Notes under the pieces: model-generated
The model's input: only the letters and a program-made list of their open reading frames with translations
Database searches by the model: none
Told to the model about the DNA's origin: nothing
DNA from: Bacteroidota bacterium
GTDB lineage: Bacteria > Bacteroidota > Ignavibacteria > Kapaibacteriales > UBA2268
Assembly: GCA_004322215.1 (NCBI GenBank)
Contig: SCSM01000011.1
Coordinates: forward strand, 124,001 to 188,000
Reading direction: 5' to 3'
Length of the DNA stretch: 64,000 nt
Shown here: in pieces, positions 37,985-48,143 of the stretch
Position numbering within the stretch: position 1 is the stretch's first letter
Layout: every line of letters starts with the position of its first letter
Program-made: the position numbers and the translations under genes

Positions 37985-40033
37985 ATGAAAAGAACATTTA
38001 TAATTTTCTTAATCGCATTTACATTCATTTTTACTCATTGTAAAAGAATGGACGAAACGGAGGGTTCACAAATGAGTTCTATTGATAATACTATTATTGA
38101 AAATACTATTAAAGAACTGGTAAAAAAATATGGAAGCAAGAATGAGTTCCGAATCGAACACGGAGTCAAACAAGCAGCATCTCTTTGGATGAATGAGGAT
38201 GGTACTGCTGAGGAGTTTCAACAATTCTGTCTTAACCATTTCATAAACTCTGATGAAGAACTCGATAAATTGTTTAATCGGCTTCAAACCAATATGGAAT
38301 ACATCAGGGGTTACTTCAGGAAACTTAATCTTGAACTGAATAAACCTCTTGCTCTCGACATTGGTGAAAAACTTCCGATTGACCAGGATTTTGGTGCTTA
38401 TGACCCTTCAGCTCATTTTGAAGATGATTTTTATAAAAATAAAATAGCATTCCAAATTCTTCTGAATTTCCCATATTATTCATTACAGGAAAAAATCAAA
38501 CTTGCACCAAGCTGGTCGCGAAAACAATGGGCTTATGCTCGTATGGCTGATATTTTTAATTCAAGAGTGCCTGCAGAATTGAATCAAAAAATATCAAAAT
38601 GCCTCACCGATGCCGATTCATATATTTCTGAATATAATATTTACATGGGTAATCTGATAGATAAATCAGGTATATCTTACTTTCCTGCCGATATGAAGCT
38701 CATTAGTCATTGGGGATTACGCGATGAATTAAAATCCCATTATGGTGAACCGGATGGGCTCGTAAAACAAAATTTGATTTATGATGTTATGAAAAGAATC
38801 ATTTCACAGGAAATTCCTGAAATGGTAATTAATAATGATTCTGTAAAATGGGATCCTGTTGAAAATAAAGTCCTGAAAAATGGAAAAGAAATTGAATTTA
38901 AGCAAGAACCGAATACCAGATACAAGTATCTGCTCGATAATTTCAAAGCTATGAAAGCAGTTGACCCATACTGCCCATACTATCCTACTTATATCAAAAG
39001 AAAATTCGAGCAGGAATTCGAAATTCCGCAAGAAAAAGTTTACGATATGTTTGTGAAATTCATTTCATCACCTACTATGAAGAAAGTCGGAGAATTGATT
39101 AGTAAACGGCTTGGCAGAAAACTTGAACCGTTCGATATTTGGTATGATGGATTCAAAGCAAGAAGTTCCATCTCACAGGAACAATTAACAGCAACAACTA
39201 AAGCAAAATACCCGACTCGTGAATCATTCCAGAAAGAATTGCCTGTTATTCTCTCGAAACTTGGATTCAGTCCCGAAAAGACTGCTTTTATTTCTTCAAA
39301 AGTTCAGGTTGACCCATCACGCGGTGCTGGTCATGCCTCAGGTGCAGAAATGAAATCAGATATTTCTAACCTCCGCACAAGAGTGGGTAAAGACGGAATG
39401 GATTACAAAGGTTACAACATCGCTATTCACGAATTCGGGCATAACGTTGAGCAAACCATCTCACTTCAGGATATTGATTATTATATGCTTGCCGGTGTTC
39501 CAAATACAGCTTTCACAGAAGCATGGGCTTTTGTTTTTCAAAAAAGAGACCTTGAGTTACTTGGATTAAAAGAAACTAATCCCGATAAAGATTATCTGAT
39601 GACACTTGATAATTGCTGGTCTGCATTCGAAATTATGGGCGTATCGATTGTTGACATGGAAGTTTGGAAATGGCTCTATGCAAATCCCGATGCCACCCCG
39701 GAACAATTGAAGGAATCCGTAATCAAAATTGCTAAAGATGTATGGAATAAATATTATGCACCAATCTTCGGAGTGAAAGATGAACCCATACTTGCAATCT
39801 ATTCTCACATGATTGATTATCCCTTGTATTTGTCAGCTTATCCTATCGGACATCTGATTGAATTCCAGCTTGAAAAATTTCTGGCAGGAAAAAATCTTGG
39901 AACCGAAATGGAGAGGATAATCAAACAAGGCAGCATTCTTCCAGATGAATGGATGAAAGGTGCTGTTGGAAATGTGTTATCAATAGAACCGACATTAGAG
40001 TCAACTGAAGAAGCATTGAAACACATAAAGTAG
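37985..40033 (+). CDS. Zinc metallopeptidase-like lipoprotein (gluzincin)
   Basis: 682 residues. A lipoprotein-type signal ends at Cys19 (FIFTHC, a loose lipobox). The catalytic motif is His482-Glu483-x-x-His486 (HEFGH) with a third ligand candidate Glu512 (FTEAWAF), spacing typical of M3-like gluzincins. The mostly helical make-up also fits the oligopeptidase fold. Probably a cell-envelope peptidase facing the periplasm or surface. It does not closely match a named family that I recognise. Confidence 0.8.
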   Translation: MKRTFIIFLIAFTFIFTHCKRMDETEGSQMSSIDNTIIENTIKELVKKYGSKNEFRIEHGVKQAASLWMNEDGTAEEFQQFCLNHFINSDEELDKLFNRLQTNMEYIRGYFRKLNLELNKPLALDIGEKLPIDQDFGAYDPSAHFEDDFYKNKIAFQILLNFPYYSLQEKIKLAPSWSRKQWAYARMADIFNSRVPAELNQKISKCLTDADSYISEYNIYMGNLIDKSGISYFPADMKLISHWGLRDELKSHYGEPDGLVKQNLIYDVMKRIISQEIPEMVINNDSVKWDPVENKVLKNGKEIEFKQEPNTRYKYLLDNFKAMKAVDPYCPYYPTYIKRKFEQEFEIPQEKVYDMFVKFISSPTMKKVGELISKRLGRKLEPFDIWYDGFKARSSISQEQLTATTKAKYPTRESFQKELPVILSKLGFSPEKTAFISSKVQVDPSRGAGHASGAEMKSDISNLRTRVGKDGMDYKGYNIAIHEFGHNVEQTISLQDIDYYMLAGVPNTAFTEAWAFVFQKRDLELLGLKETNPDKDYLMTLDNCWSAFEIMGVSIVDMEVWKWLYANPDATPEQLKESVIKIAKDVWNKYYAPIFGVKDEPILAIYSHMIDYPLYLSAYPIGHLIEFQLEKFLAGKNLGTEMERIIKQGSILPDEWMKGAVGNVLSIEPTLESTEEALKHIK

Positions 40034-40047
40034 ATTTAAATCAACGT

Positions 40048-40071
40048 AGGGGCAATTAATGAATTGCCCCT
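40048..40071. repeat. Palindrome AGGGGCAATT/AATTGCCCCT
   Basis: Perfect 10-bp arms with loop AATG, 14 bases after the metallopeptidase stop. It matches the outer arms of the element at 22491-22548 and may act as a weak terminator. Confidence 0.65.
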
Positions 40072-40143
40072 GCTATTCACTTTTCTAATGTTTAATGTAA
40101 TATTAAAAGAATAATATCATTACTTAAAATATTAAGGAGGATT

Positions 40144-40353
40144 ATGGCAGCAACTGTATTAAATAAAAATAGCTTGGATATATATTTTAAATTTCTTGAT
40201 GGTTTGGATAAGTAATCAAAAAGGATATTAATTACTAAACTTAATCAATCATTAGTTATACAGAAACAGAATAATATCAATATAAAAGAACTTTTTGGTG
40301 CCTGGAAAGACTCAAGAACAGCAGATGATATAATTAAAGATATTAAGAATTAA
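40144..40353 (+). pseudogene. Broken antitoxin-like gene with an in-frame TAA
   Basis: AAGGAGG lies three bases before ATG 40144. The frame runs 23 codons (SLDIYFKFLDGLDK) to TAA at 40213-40215 and then stays open and protein-like to TAA 40351-40353 (ELFGAWKDSRTADDIIKDIK). The C-terminal ELFGAWKD...AD.II..I pattern is typical of small antitoxins paired with PIN-domain (VapC-type) toxins. No toxin gene follows; the next gene is convergent. So it is probably a decayed remnant of a type II toxin-antitoxin cassette. Confidence 0.65.
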
Positions 40354-40388
40354 ATTAGAAAATTGGATCGATGATTAATCCAATTCTC

Positions 40389-41528
40389 TTAAAATTGTAA
40401 ACCAATTCCAAGGGAATAACCTATATCTTGCGGTAATAATTCCGAGCCAATCACAAAGACCTGGAACAAACCTGCTTCAACTAATATTGGTCCAAGCATT
40501 AATCCAATAGATTCCTTAAGAAGTATTCCAAAAAAAAGGCTATATTTATTCATAATACTTTCTGTCCCATACAAAAAAGACAAATTGCCAGATAAGTAGG
40601 GCCCTTGTAAAGATTTAAATGTAAAATATTTTATCTCATAATAACTCATTAATCCATATAAACCTCCTTTATAATTTTTTTCTATATTTTCTAAATTCAA
40701 GAAATGAAAACCATAACCAAGCCCATGAAAAAATTGCTGTTCTTCCTCATATTCTTTGGAAAAGATAGAAAAGTTATAACCGGATTTTATTAGATTTCCA
40801 GTCAAATAATTTAAGGTAATCGAACGTAAATATTTTTTCATTGAATCTAAAGTGTTATCAGAATCAACTTTTAAATCTTTTGGTGTTTCGACTTTTTTTG
40901 TGTATTTATCCAAATCGGTATCAGGTTCTACTAAAAATTTATTACTACTATCATATTCATTAATAAATTTCTCCGTGCAACTCAAAACTGCATCATAAAT
41001 AATTATATCTATTAATTCAGTCACATCTGATTTTGAACTGATTTCTTTGGTTGTATAAGTATGAATTACATTAAATGAATCTTGTGATACTGGAAAAGAA
41101 AAAAACATGGAACAATTTATATATCCGGTTTCTTTGTAAGAATCGTATGTTTCATAAATTCTAAATGTATCAATTGTCATTGTTATTGGAACATATTTAT
41201 TCGCAAAACTTGAGCTATCTAATGTTAAGTTTACAAATTTCTGAATATAATCTGCTAAAGGTTCAGTAATTAAATATGGTGTTTTTTTATTAGTAGCACC
41301 GGTAAGAACGTACCCGAGATATTTACTACCATATTGTCCAATATTTGGTCGGTTATCATAAACCTTAACTACTTTAGTATTCAATCTTTTTAAATAACTG
41401 TTTCTATAAAATTTATTCTCATAATTTGGCTTGAAACCAATATTAATTGTTCGGCATGAATTCAAAAGAAGTGCAAATAATAGTAGAATTGAAAAAGATA
41501 AATAACTAATAGTTTTCTTCATTTTCAA
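40389..41528 (-). CDS. Lipoprotein of unknown function
   Basis: 379 residues. The signal ends in LLLNSC (Cys25). The N-terminal 150 residues resemble lipoproteins that bind or assemble at the envelope (NTKVVKVYDNRPNIGQYGSKYLG), and the C-terminal part is rich in alternating aromatic/glycine strands (FHGLGYGFHFLNL ... DIGYSLGIGLQF) that suggest a small beta-barrel or beta-sheet. No named family recognised. The gene is AT-rich. Downstream is the broken antitoxin, convergent. Confidence 0.7.
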   Translation of the reverse strand: MKMKKTISYLSFSILLLFALLLNSCRTINIGFKPNYENKFYRNSYLKRLNTKVVKVYDNRPNIGQYGSKYLGYVLTGATNKKTPYLITEPLADYIQKFVNLTLDSSSFANKYVPITMTIDTFRIYETYDSYKETGYINCSMFFSFPVSQDSFNVIHTYTTKEISSKSDVTELIDIIIYDAVLSCTEKFINEYDSSNKFLVEPDTDLDKYTKKVETPKDLKVDSDNTLDSMKKYLRSITLNYLTGNLIKSGYNFSIFSKEYEEEQQFFHGLGYGFHFLNLENIEKNYKGGLYGLMSYYEIKYFTFKSLQGPYLSGNLSFLYGTESIMNKYSLFFGILLKESIGLMLGPILVEAGLFQVFVIGSELLPQDIGYSLGIGLQF

Positions 41529-41639
41529 ATCTTTCCTTTATTAATTGATTTAGATAATTTGAATTGATATTAATAATCAACTGGAAAACATAAAAAATTA
41601 CTTTATAAATTTAATTTTATTGATTTATTAAAACCTTCT

Positions 41640-42152
41640 TCAATCATCCCTTTTCAGCAATTCACTAAAATTCGGTATTAGATTTCTTATGTCCTGTGCA
41701 ACGTTTTTTATATCACCTCGCAAGTCACCATAGTCTTTGTTCCCGCAATGATATGCTGATGCAGATAATAAACATTTATCATTATCATAATATTCTATTT
41801 TATCGGAAGTGCCACCGGTACAACCTTTACTTTCAATTTTTTTCCCTTTTTTAATTCTGTTTAGCACTAAAGATTTTTTTATTAATTCAAATTGATTTGA
41901 ATCTATTTCAAATTCTTTATCATTAATTACATCACCATAGCTGTCAACAATAATTCTAATGCTGTCGCTTGTAATTGTAATCGTATAACTGCGGTGGTAT
42001 TTCGGCGGAACTGAACTGTCGTAATAATAGTAAATTATTTTTGTTAAAGAATGAATTGGGTTTTTACTTTTACTACATAATTCATAAGGCGGGATAATTA
42101 TCATACTTGTTATAATAATTATTAAAATGAAATTTTTGATGAATTTTACCAT
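41640..42152 (-). CDS. Secreted hypothetical protein
   Basis: 170 residues with an N-terminal hydrophobic segment (FILIIIITSMIIIPP) acting as signal or anchor, and two later cysteines (GCTGG and YHCGNKDYGDL) that could pair. No family recognised. It is 27 bases downstream of sixA on the same strand. Confidence 0.65.
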   Translation of the reverse strand: MVKFIKNFILIIIITSMIIIPPYELCSKSKNPIHSLTKIIYYYYDSSVPPKYHRSYTITITSDSIRIIVDSYGDVINDKEFEIDSNQFELIKKSLVLNRIKKGKKIESKGCTGGTSDKIEYYDNDKCLLSASAYHCGNKDYGDLRGDIKNVAQDIRNLIPNFSELLKRDD

Positions 42153-42179
42153 TGAATTCGTATAAATATTATTATCTTA

Positions 42180-42683
42180 TTAATTCTTCTTCAAATACTT
42201 CTTCGGATACTCATAAAACCTGACCTTCCCGGTTTCGTCAGATAAAGCAGACCAGCTTTCAATATAAAAATCAATACATAAAACTGCGGCTGTGGGAAGA
42301 TTTTCAATATCTTCATCTGATAAATAATTCGCTATAGCTGTCATATCGGGATTATGCCCGAATAGCATAACACAATTTTTGGAATCATCTACAATACTAA
42401 GCATATTAAGTATTTCTTTCGGTCCGGTTGTATATATTATCTCATTTGTTTGTATTGACCTCAATGAATATTTTAATTCTTTGGCAAATAACCTTGCTGT
42501 TGTTATTGCCCTGATTGCCGGACTCGATATAATCAAGTCGGGGGCTATTCCTTTCTCTTTAGTTAGTTTTGCCATAAATGGGGCATCCCGCAAACCTCTT
42601 TCATTCAATGGTCTGTCGAAATCTGTCAACTCGGCATTTTCCCAACTGGATTTTGCGTGTCTTACCAATAACAATGTTTTCAT
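42180..42683 (-). CDS. SixA-type histidine phosphatase
   Basis: 167 residues. The RHAKSSW motif carries catalytic His9 (with Arg8), and the second His is in LFGHNPDM. The length and LNERG and ISSPAIRAITTARLF segments match the SixA group, which removes phosphate from phosphohistidine domains of signalling proteins. The start ATG is 42683. The target is unknown. Confidence 0.9.
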   Translation of the reverse strand: MKTLLLVRHAKSSWENAELTDFDRPLNERGLRDAPFMAKLTKEKGIAPDLIISSPAIRAITTARLFAKELKYSLRSIQTNEIIYTTGPKEILNMLSIVDDSKNCVMLFGHNPDMTAIANYLSDEDIENLPTAAVLCIDFYIESWSALSDETGKVRFYEYPKKYLKKN

Positions 42684-42815
42684 TCAGGTCTTTGATTCGT
42701 ATTAATAAAAACTAATATCAATGAGTTAAGCTCATAATATAACAATATAATGTAATTAATTTTAAAAGTCAATTAAAATGTAATTAGATGACTGTATTTT
42801 GTATGTTCTTTTTTT

Positions 42816-44123
42816 TTATTGAAGTGGAACAGAAAAAATCTTCTTCTCCGATTCCAAAACATTTCTGACTTCTTCTGCTTTATCGAATTTCTTCATCTTT
42901 GTATATGCAGTCATCAACAATGTGCAGATTTGTTCCCTTATTTTTTCACGGTCTTTTTTATCGCTCACCTGGAGCCATGCTCTCTGTTCAAAATAAGTAC
43001 TTAAATTTCCAACGACCCTCGGACAATTTTTTATAGTGTCTTTGATTGATTTATTAATTTCTTTCCATAGACGTGGAGCAACTTTATAACTCGTATGTGC
43101 TACAATTCCCGTTGATGTATCAACTTCTCCATTCGATTCGTTAAATCTTTCGATTCTATTTTCGAGTTGTGTGATAATTTCAGGATTTGAAAAATCATAA
43201 ACCTTATAATTTAGAGTTATTGGCGGTCGGACTCTGACAATAACTGCTGTGTCACTCTTCGGAAAACCTTTATCACTCAGTTTTGTTATTATCTCCTTTG
43301 CCTTGTTATAACCGATATTTGTATTCACTAATGCCAATCCGCCTCTAAGTAAAATATCTCCGAAAAAGCCGGTGAATTTTCCAAAATGTCTCAACATTAA
43401 TTGTCTCATAAACTGACCTTGATTGTAACATCTTTGGTAATCATCACCTCCGAGCCCTTTGCGGCTTCTCAACACCTGGAGTGTGGAACGCGGGTCTTTG
43501 AATCCGAATAATTCGATAATCCCCATTGCTTGCGAAAAACCAACTTCTACATAATAATGTATTTTATCTAAACCTGCAATTTTGGCAAGTTCATCGAAAT
43601 ATCCTTTTTGGCCTTTTGTAGCGTGTAATATCGTCAGTTTGTTTTGTCCTGAAGTATCCGGCATACCTGCATCAACCGGTGTATCACGAGGTATTGATGT
43701 AATTTCGACTATCCCCTGGTCTATTAGAACAGAAATCACATGATTCGCATCTGCCCTCTTCGACCTTGTCCCAAGCCGTGCATCAACCCCTATAACTGCA
43801 ATATTTATTCTTCTTCCGGTGAAAACACGCCTGACACTTTTTCCTGCCTGTGCATCAATCTGGTAATTCACATCCAAATCCGATTTCTCACTCACTCTGA
43901 TTATCCTGACATTCGTGTCCTCATCGCTGATAACTGCTTTCAGGAAATTTGTATCCGTTTTTTTTGCTGTGTCTTTACTAACTTGTGTACTATCAGGTAT
44001 TTTTGATTTATCATTTTTATTATTCTGAAATATATCGGGTATTGTAAAAATCCCTATTATAACTATTATTGCAACTATTACTAATATTCCAGTTACCCTG
44101 TTTTTTTTATTCGAATTAGACAT
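42816..44123 (-). CDS. LytR-CpsA-Psr (LCP) family protein
   Basis: 435 residues. A single N-terminal membrane helix (VTGILVIVAIIVIIGIFTIP) is followed by a charged linker and an LCP domain from about residue 100: INIAVIGVDARLG, RADANHVISVLI and SIPRDTPVD with the Arg and Asp ligands. In Gram-positives LCP enzymes attach polymers to peptidoglycan from lipid carriers; in this Gram-negative setting the acceptor is unknown. The last 120 residues form a helical extension not seen in short family members. It precedes a T-rich tract. Confidence 0.85.
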   Translation of the reverse strand: MSNSNKKNRVTGILVIVAIIVIIGIFTIPDIFQNNKNDKSKIPDSTQVSKDTAKKTDTNFLKAVISDEDTNVRIIRVSEKSDLDVNYQIDAQAGKSVRRVFTGRRINIAVIGVDARLGTRSKRADANHVISVLIDQGIVEITSIPRDTPVDAGMPDTSGQNKLTILHATKGQKGYFDELAKIAGLDKIHYYVEVGFSQAMGIIELFGFKDPRSTLQVLRSRKGLGGDDYQRCYNQGQFMRQLMLRHFGKFTGFFGDILLRGGLALVNTNIGYNKAKEIITKLSDKGFPKSDTAVIVRVRPPITLNYKVYDFSNPEIITQLENRIERFNESNGEVDTSTGIVAHTSYKVAPRLWKEINKSIKDTIKNCPRVVGNLSTYFEQRAWLQVSDKKDREKIREQICTLLMTAYTKMKKFDKAEEVRNVLESEKKIFSVPLQ

Positions 44124-44151
44124 TTTTAAATTTAATAATGATTTAACAATC

Positions 44152-44964
44152 TCAGTTTATATTTTCTAATTTTTTTGCTTCATCCCAGAGAGCATCCATT
44201 TCTGCAAGAGTCATATCACTCAGCAATCTACCCTGCTCCGCCGCCTTTTGCTCGATATATTTGAATCTGCGTATAAATTTATTGCTTGAATTTTGCAATG
44301 CCTCCTCAGCGACTACATCCTCAAAACGTGATGCATTTACTATCGAGAACAATATATCACCGAGTTCTTCTTGCGCTTTTTTGTGATTATTTTGCTCGAG
44401 TTCATGTTTCAATTCAGCCAATTCTTCATCAATCTTTTTCCATGCTTCCTGCTTTTTATTCCAATCAAATCCGACCTTTGATGCTTTGAATTGTACTCTT
44501 TGTGCTCTGAGCAAAGCAGGTAAAGTCGGTGGTACTCCATCAAGTATTGATTCCCTTCCTTCCTGCATCTTTAAATTTTCCCAATTCCGTAGTACATCCT
44601 TTTCCCCGCTCACCTCAACATCACCAAAAACATGCGGATGTCGGTGAATCAGCTTCTTCTGTATTCTTTTGATTACATCAAGAATACCGAATGCATTGCG
44701 TTCTTCAGCCATAACGCTATGCATAATCACATGCAACAGCAAATCGCCCAATTCCTTACTGAATTCCTTATCATCCTTATTATTGATTGCTTCAATTGTC
44801 TCATAAGTTTCCTCAATCATAAGATGTGCAATTGATTCGTTTGTCTGGTTCCTGTCCCATGGACATTCTTTCCTTAAAATTTTGATAATTTCAACCAGAA
44901 TCCCAAACTGCTCATTTATATCATCAGGATTTTTGGGCTGAGGTATTTCTATTTTATTATTCAT
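44152..44964 (-). CDS. mazG: Nucleoside triphosphate pyrophosphohydrolase MazG
   Basis: 270 residues with two MazG domains. The metal site of the first is ECPWDRNQT, then EETYE and KELGDLLLH; the second has EELGDILFSIV. The enzyme hydrolyses NTPs to NMPs plus pyrophosphate, cleaning non-canonical nucleotides and moderating (p)ppGpp responses. The family length is normal. It lies directly upstream of the LCP gene on the same strand. Confidence 0.95.
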   Translation of the reverse strand: MNNKIEIPQPKNPDDINEQFGILVEIIKILRKECPWDRNQTNESIAHLMIEETYETIEAINNKDDKEFSKELGDLLLHVIMHSVMAEERNAFGILDVIKRIQKKLIHRHPHVFGDVEVSGEKDVLRNWENLKMQEGRESILDGVPPTLPALLRAQRVQFKASKVGFDWNKKQEAWKKIDEELAELKHELEQNNHKKAQEELGDILFSIVNASRFEDVVAEEALQNSSNKFIRRFKYIEQKAAEQGRLLSDMTLAEMDALWDEAKKLENIN

Positions 44965-45072
44965 CAGAATTAAATAATCGAAAATGAAAAATTAAACGAT
45001 TTCAAAAATACGATTAATAATTATTTTGACAATAATTATGTTGGTAATTTATGAAGTTAAATAAATAGATTC

Positions 45073-48024
45073 TCACCTTATTATCATGAATTTTCCACTC
45101 TCGAAAGTAGAACCAATTTGTAATTGATAAAAGAAAATTCCGGTGCTTTGAGAATACGAATCGAATTTGAAATTACATTCCCCTGAATAATATCCGTCTG
45201 CAAGTAAGGCAACCTGGTTCCCAAGAATATCCTTTACATTAAGTTTAATGTAAATTTCTGAGGATAGATTGAGTAAGAATTTAACAACATTTTCCGAAGG
45301 ATTTGGATATACTTTGCACTTAATATTTTTACTTATATCCTTAAAATCAGAAAATATTTGTGGGTTTGTTTTTAATATGTATAAACTATTCATATTTTGA
45401 TTTTTTTTCAAATAACCTGTCAATAGCAATGAACTGTCTTTATTTTGTGATATTGAATTTAATGCACCATAACGTTCAGGTAGTGTATATTCATTTATTA
45501 TATTTCCGCTTGTATCCATTAAAGCAAACCAGCAAAGACTATCTTTTGAACCACAAGTAAAAAAGTATTTATCATCAATATAACACAATCCATTGTATGA
45601 AATATTTGAAAATTGTTGTTCCCAATTTATTTCATTTTTTAAATTTTTATTAATTGAATATATTGATTTATTACCGATAATTACGACAAAATTATTCCAG
45701 TCAGTTTGTATATAATCATTAATTTGTACATCTAATAGATTATCAATGTAAAAAGTGTCTGTTGCTTGACCCACTTCATTGAATTCAAAGATATATGAGA
45801 AATAATAATCATAATCAACATCCATATATGAATGAAGTGATGAAAATACTGAATAATCTGAGAATATGTTTTGCTGTCCTTTTAATGATGTACACTTTAA
45901 CTTATATCTTCGATTTAATATTTCAGACCATAATAGATTAAAATTATCATCATATTTTTCAATTACTTCAGCAATATAATTGTCATTAGTTGAGTCCACA
46001 CCTTTTAATTTAATTATTATAATACCATTACCTGAAATGAAATCAAAAGCATATTTAACATTATCAAGTATTTTGGAATAAATTTTATTGCCATTATTAT
46101 TAATTTCATTTATCACAACATTATTTAAATCATAATTTTCAGTACCAATAGCGAAAATACCATCAAAATTGGATTTTTGAATTGGACGATAAAAATTATT
46201 CGTATAAAATGATTTTGTCCAAAGCGTATCAAATGAATTGTTAAATCTATAAATCACCGATTTATTATTATCATTTGATTCTGCAAAATACCCTCCGTCA
46301 TTAGATTCAAATCCGTTTGTTCCGGATAGACTTTGGTCTGGATTCGTATTTATTAATTCTTTATCACAAACACTTTTATCAAGTGCTTTATATCCAATTT
46401 TTATAAATTCTCTTTTTATACATGTATCATTAAACATTCCATCTGATACAATCAATGTTATATCATATTTACCGGGTTTTGTAAAAGTACGAAGTGGTTC
46501 CTTTTCCTCACTTGAATCACCATCACTAAAATACCATTTATAATATTTGATATTTCCAATGCTCTTATTTGAAAATTGTGTAGTCATTGGAGAAAATCCA
46601 TCATTAAGATCACTTTCAAAATCCGCTTTCATAACAGGATAAACAGTAATATAGTCTGCAATAAATAATGTGTCATAAAAATTATTCTTTTTTGCAATCA
46701 ATTTTACTGAATAATTCCCCGGTAATTTATATGAATGAATAGGGTACTGTTCTGTACTCTTTTCACCATCTCCAAAATCCCATTCCCAGTAATTAGGTTC
46801 ACCAGTAGATATATCTACAAATTTAATTTTCATTTCAGGTAGAGCTTCAGTTTTATCTGATGTAAATAAGGCGTGGAACTCTTTATAGAAATATTTGGGC
46901 TGAAAATATTTTATTATTCCATTTGTATTTCCAGCTATGAAACCTTGAGAGTCATTTGTTAAAGTAATATTTCTTACATCTTGGTTATCCTGCAAAATAA
47001 ATTTATCAATAATTGTTTTTGTTGGTATATGCAGAACATTAATTTGATGTAATGGCGATGAACAGATTAAATATTTAGATAAGCCGGAAAATTTTACTTC
47101 AATTGGCTGATAATCTAATAAAATCGAATCAATTAAAACAACTTTTTCTGGAAAAAATTTATATAAATATATTGTACTGCCTTTAAATCCATTAATAATT
47201 GAGTCATTTGACAAATCAATCTGTTCTGGAACAGTACCATATATATTTTTATCAGGTTCAAGTGCGTCTTTATAATTTTGTGATATTAATATCGATGAAT
47301 CCAATTTTTCATCATAAAATGAAAATCTTCTATCTTCAGTATTTTCCATTGGACCTGTATCCCTATCCCAAGTATCTTTATATTCATAAGTAGAAAAAAT
47401 GAAATTTTGATAATCAGCATCAAAAATGAAATTAATTGGTCTAAATCTTACTAAAAATTTTGCTGAATCTGTTACAGCATCTACTAATACGGAAAATCCG
47501 TCAGCATAATTACTTGTTATACCAGCATGTTGATATAAACTAGTATATTGTTTTACAATAAAAATACTGTTCAAATTTAAATTATAATCAGCAAAAAATT
47601 CTCCTCTAATCGTATAATTATAATAAAATGGTGTAGTGTCAATCATCATATTTATTAGAATTGAATCCTTTTGAATTTCATAAATTACTATATCTACTCT
47701 ATAAGTATGAAAATCATCTCCAATTTTATTGAAGTATATCCTGGATTTTCCATCGTTACTTATTCTACTAAATTTATAATTTAATACACTATCAATATTT
47801 TTTCTTTCTATAATTATTCCATCATCAATATTAACTTTTGTAATGTAATTAGAATCATCAACAGCATAAATAAGATTTGTATCAGATGGTATTACTATTT
47901 GTTTTATTGATTCTGTCCCGATTTTAATTTCTTTGTACTTTCCCCTATCAACCCATTGAGCTTGTAGAAAAGAAAATTGTAAAAGAAAAATTATTAAAAT
48001 CAGTTTTTTTCTGTGTTTTTTCAT
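45073..48024 (-). CDS. T9SS-secreted PKD-domain protein
   Basis: 983 residues. The signal peptide ends near QAQ. The first 370 residues look like a beta-propeller of weak repeats (YLICSSPLHQINVLH, GFIAGNTNGIIKYF). Two PKD domains follow (YWEWDFGDGEKSTEQYPIH and YKWYFSDGDSSEEKEPLRTF). Then comes another propeller-like region with repeated FDTLW and ILK motifs, and a T9SS type A sorting domain (VYPNPSENVVKFLL ... GIFFYQLQI). Probably a surface or secreted binding protein handled by PorU/PorV. The gene is AT-rich. The product's ligand is unknown. Confidence 0.88.
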   Translation of the reverse strand: MKKHRKKLILIIFLLQFSFLQAQWVDRGKYKEIKIGTESIKQIVIPSDTNLIYAVDDSNYITKVNIDDGIIIERKNIDSVLNYKFSRISNDGKSRIYFNKIGDDFHTYRVDIVIYEIQKDSILINMMIDTTPFYYNYTIRGEFFADYNLNLNSIFIVKQYTSLYQHAGITSNYADGFSVLVDAVTDSAKFLVRFRPINFIFDADYQNFIFSTYEYKDTWDRDTGPMENTEDRRFSFYDEKLDSSILISQNYKDALEPDKNIYGTVPEQIDLSNDSIINGFKGSTIYLYKFFPEKVVLIDSILLDYQPIEVKFSGLSKYLICSSPLHQINVLHIPTKTIIDKFILQDNQDVRNITLTNDSQGFIAGNTNGIIKYFQPKYFYKEFHALFTSDKTEALPEMKIKFVDISTGEPNYWEWDFGDGEKSTEQYPIHSYKLPGNYSVKLIAKKNNFYDTLFIADYITVYPVMKADFESDLNDGFSPMTTQFSNKSIGNIKYYKWYFSDGDSSEEKEPLRTFTKPGKYDITLIVSDGMFNDTCIKREFIKIGYKALDKSVCDKELINTNPDQSLSGTNGFESNDGGYFAESNDNNKSVIYRFNNSFDTLWTKSFYTNNFYRPIQKSNFDGIFAIGTENYDLNNVVINEINNNGNKIYSKILDNVKYAFDFISGNGIIIIKLKGVDSTNDNYIAEVIEKYDDNFNLLWSEILNRRYKLKCTSLKGQQNIFSDYSVFSSLHSYMDVDYDYYFSYIFEFNEVGQATDTFYIDNLLDVQINDYIQTDWNNFVVIIGNKSIYSINKNLKNEINWEQQFSNISYNGLCYIDDKYFFTCGSKDSLCWFALMDTSGNIINEYTLPERYGALNSISQNKDSSLLLTGYLKKNQNMNSLYILKTNPQIFSDFKDISKNIKCKVYPNPSENVVKFLLNLSSEIYIKLNVKDILGNQVALLADGYYSGECNFKFDSYSQSTGIFFYQLQIGSTFESGKFMIIR

Positions 48025-48094
48025 AACTTTTCCAAAAATTGTATTCTTCTTTATTATAAAGACACATTAATTTAAGAAAAGTCTCAATGAAAAT

Positions 48095-48126
48095 AAAAAA
48101 AACCACTCTTCTTTTCAAAAGAGTGG
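48095..48126 (-). terminator. Terminator after the VWA T9SS gene
   Basis: CCACTCTT (48103-48110) pairs with AAGAGTGG (48119-48126). On the minus strand the hairpin is followed by TTTTTTTTATTTT. It lies 18 bases past the stop. Confidence 0.88.
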
Positions 48127-48143
48127 CTTTAAAAATATATTTC

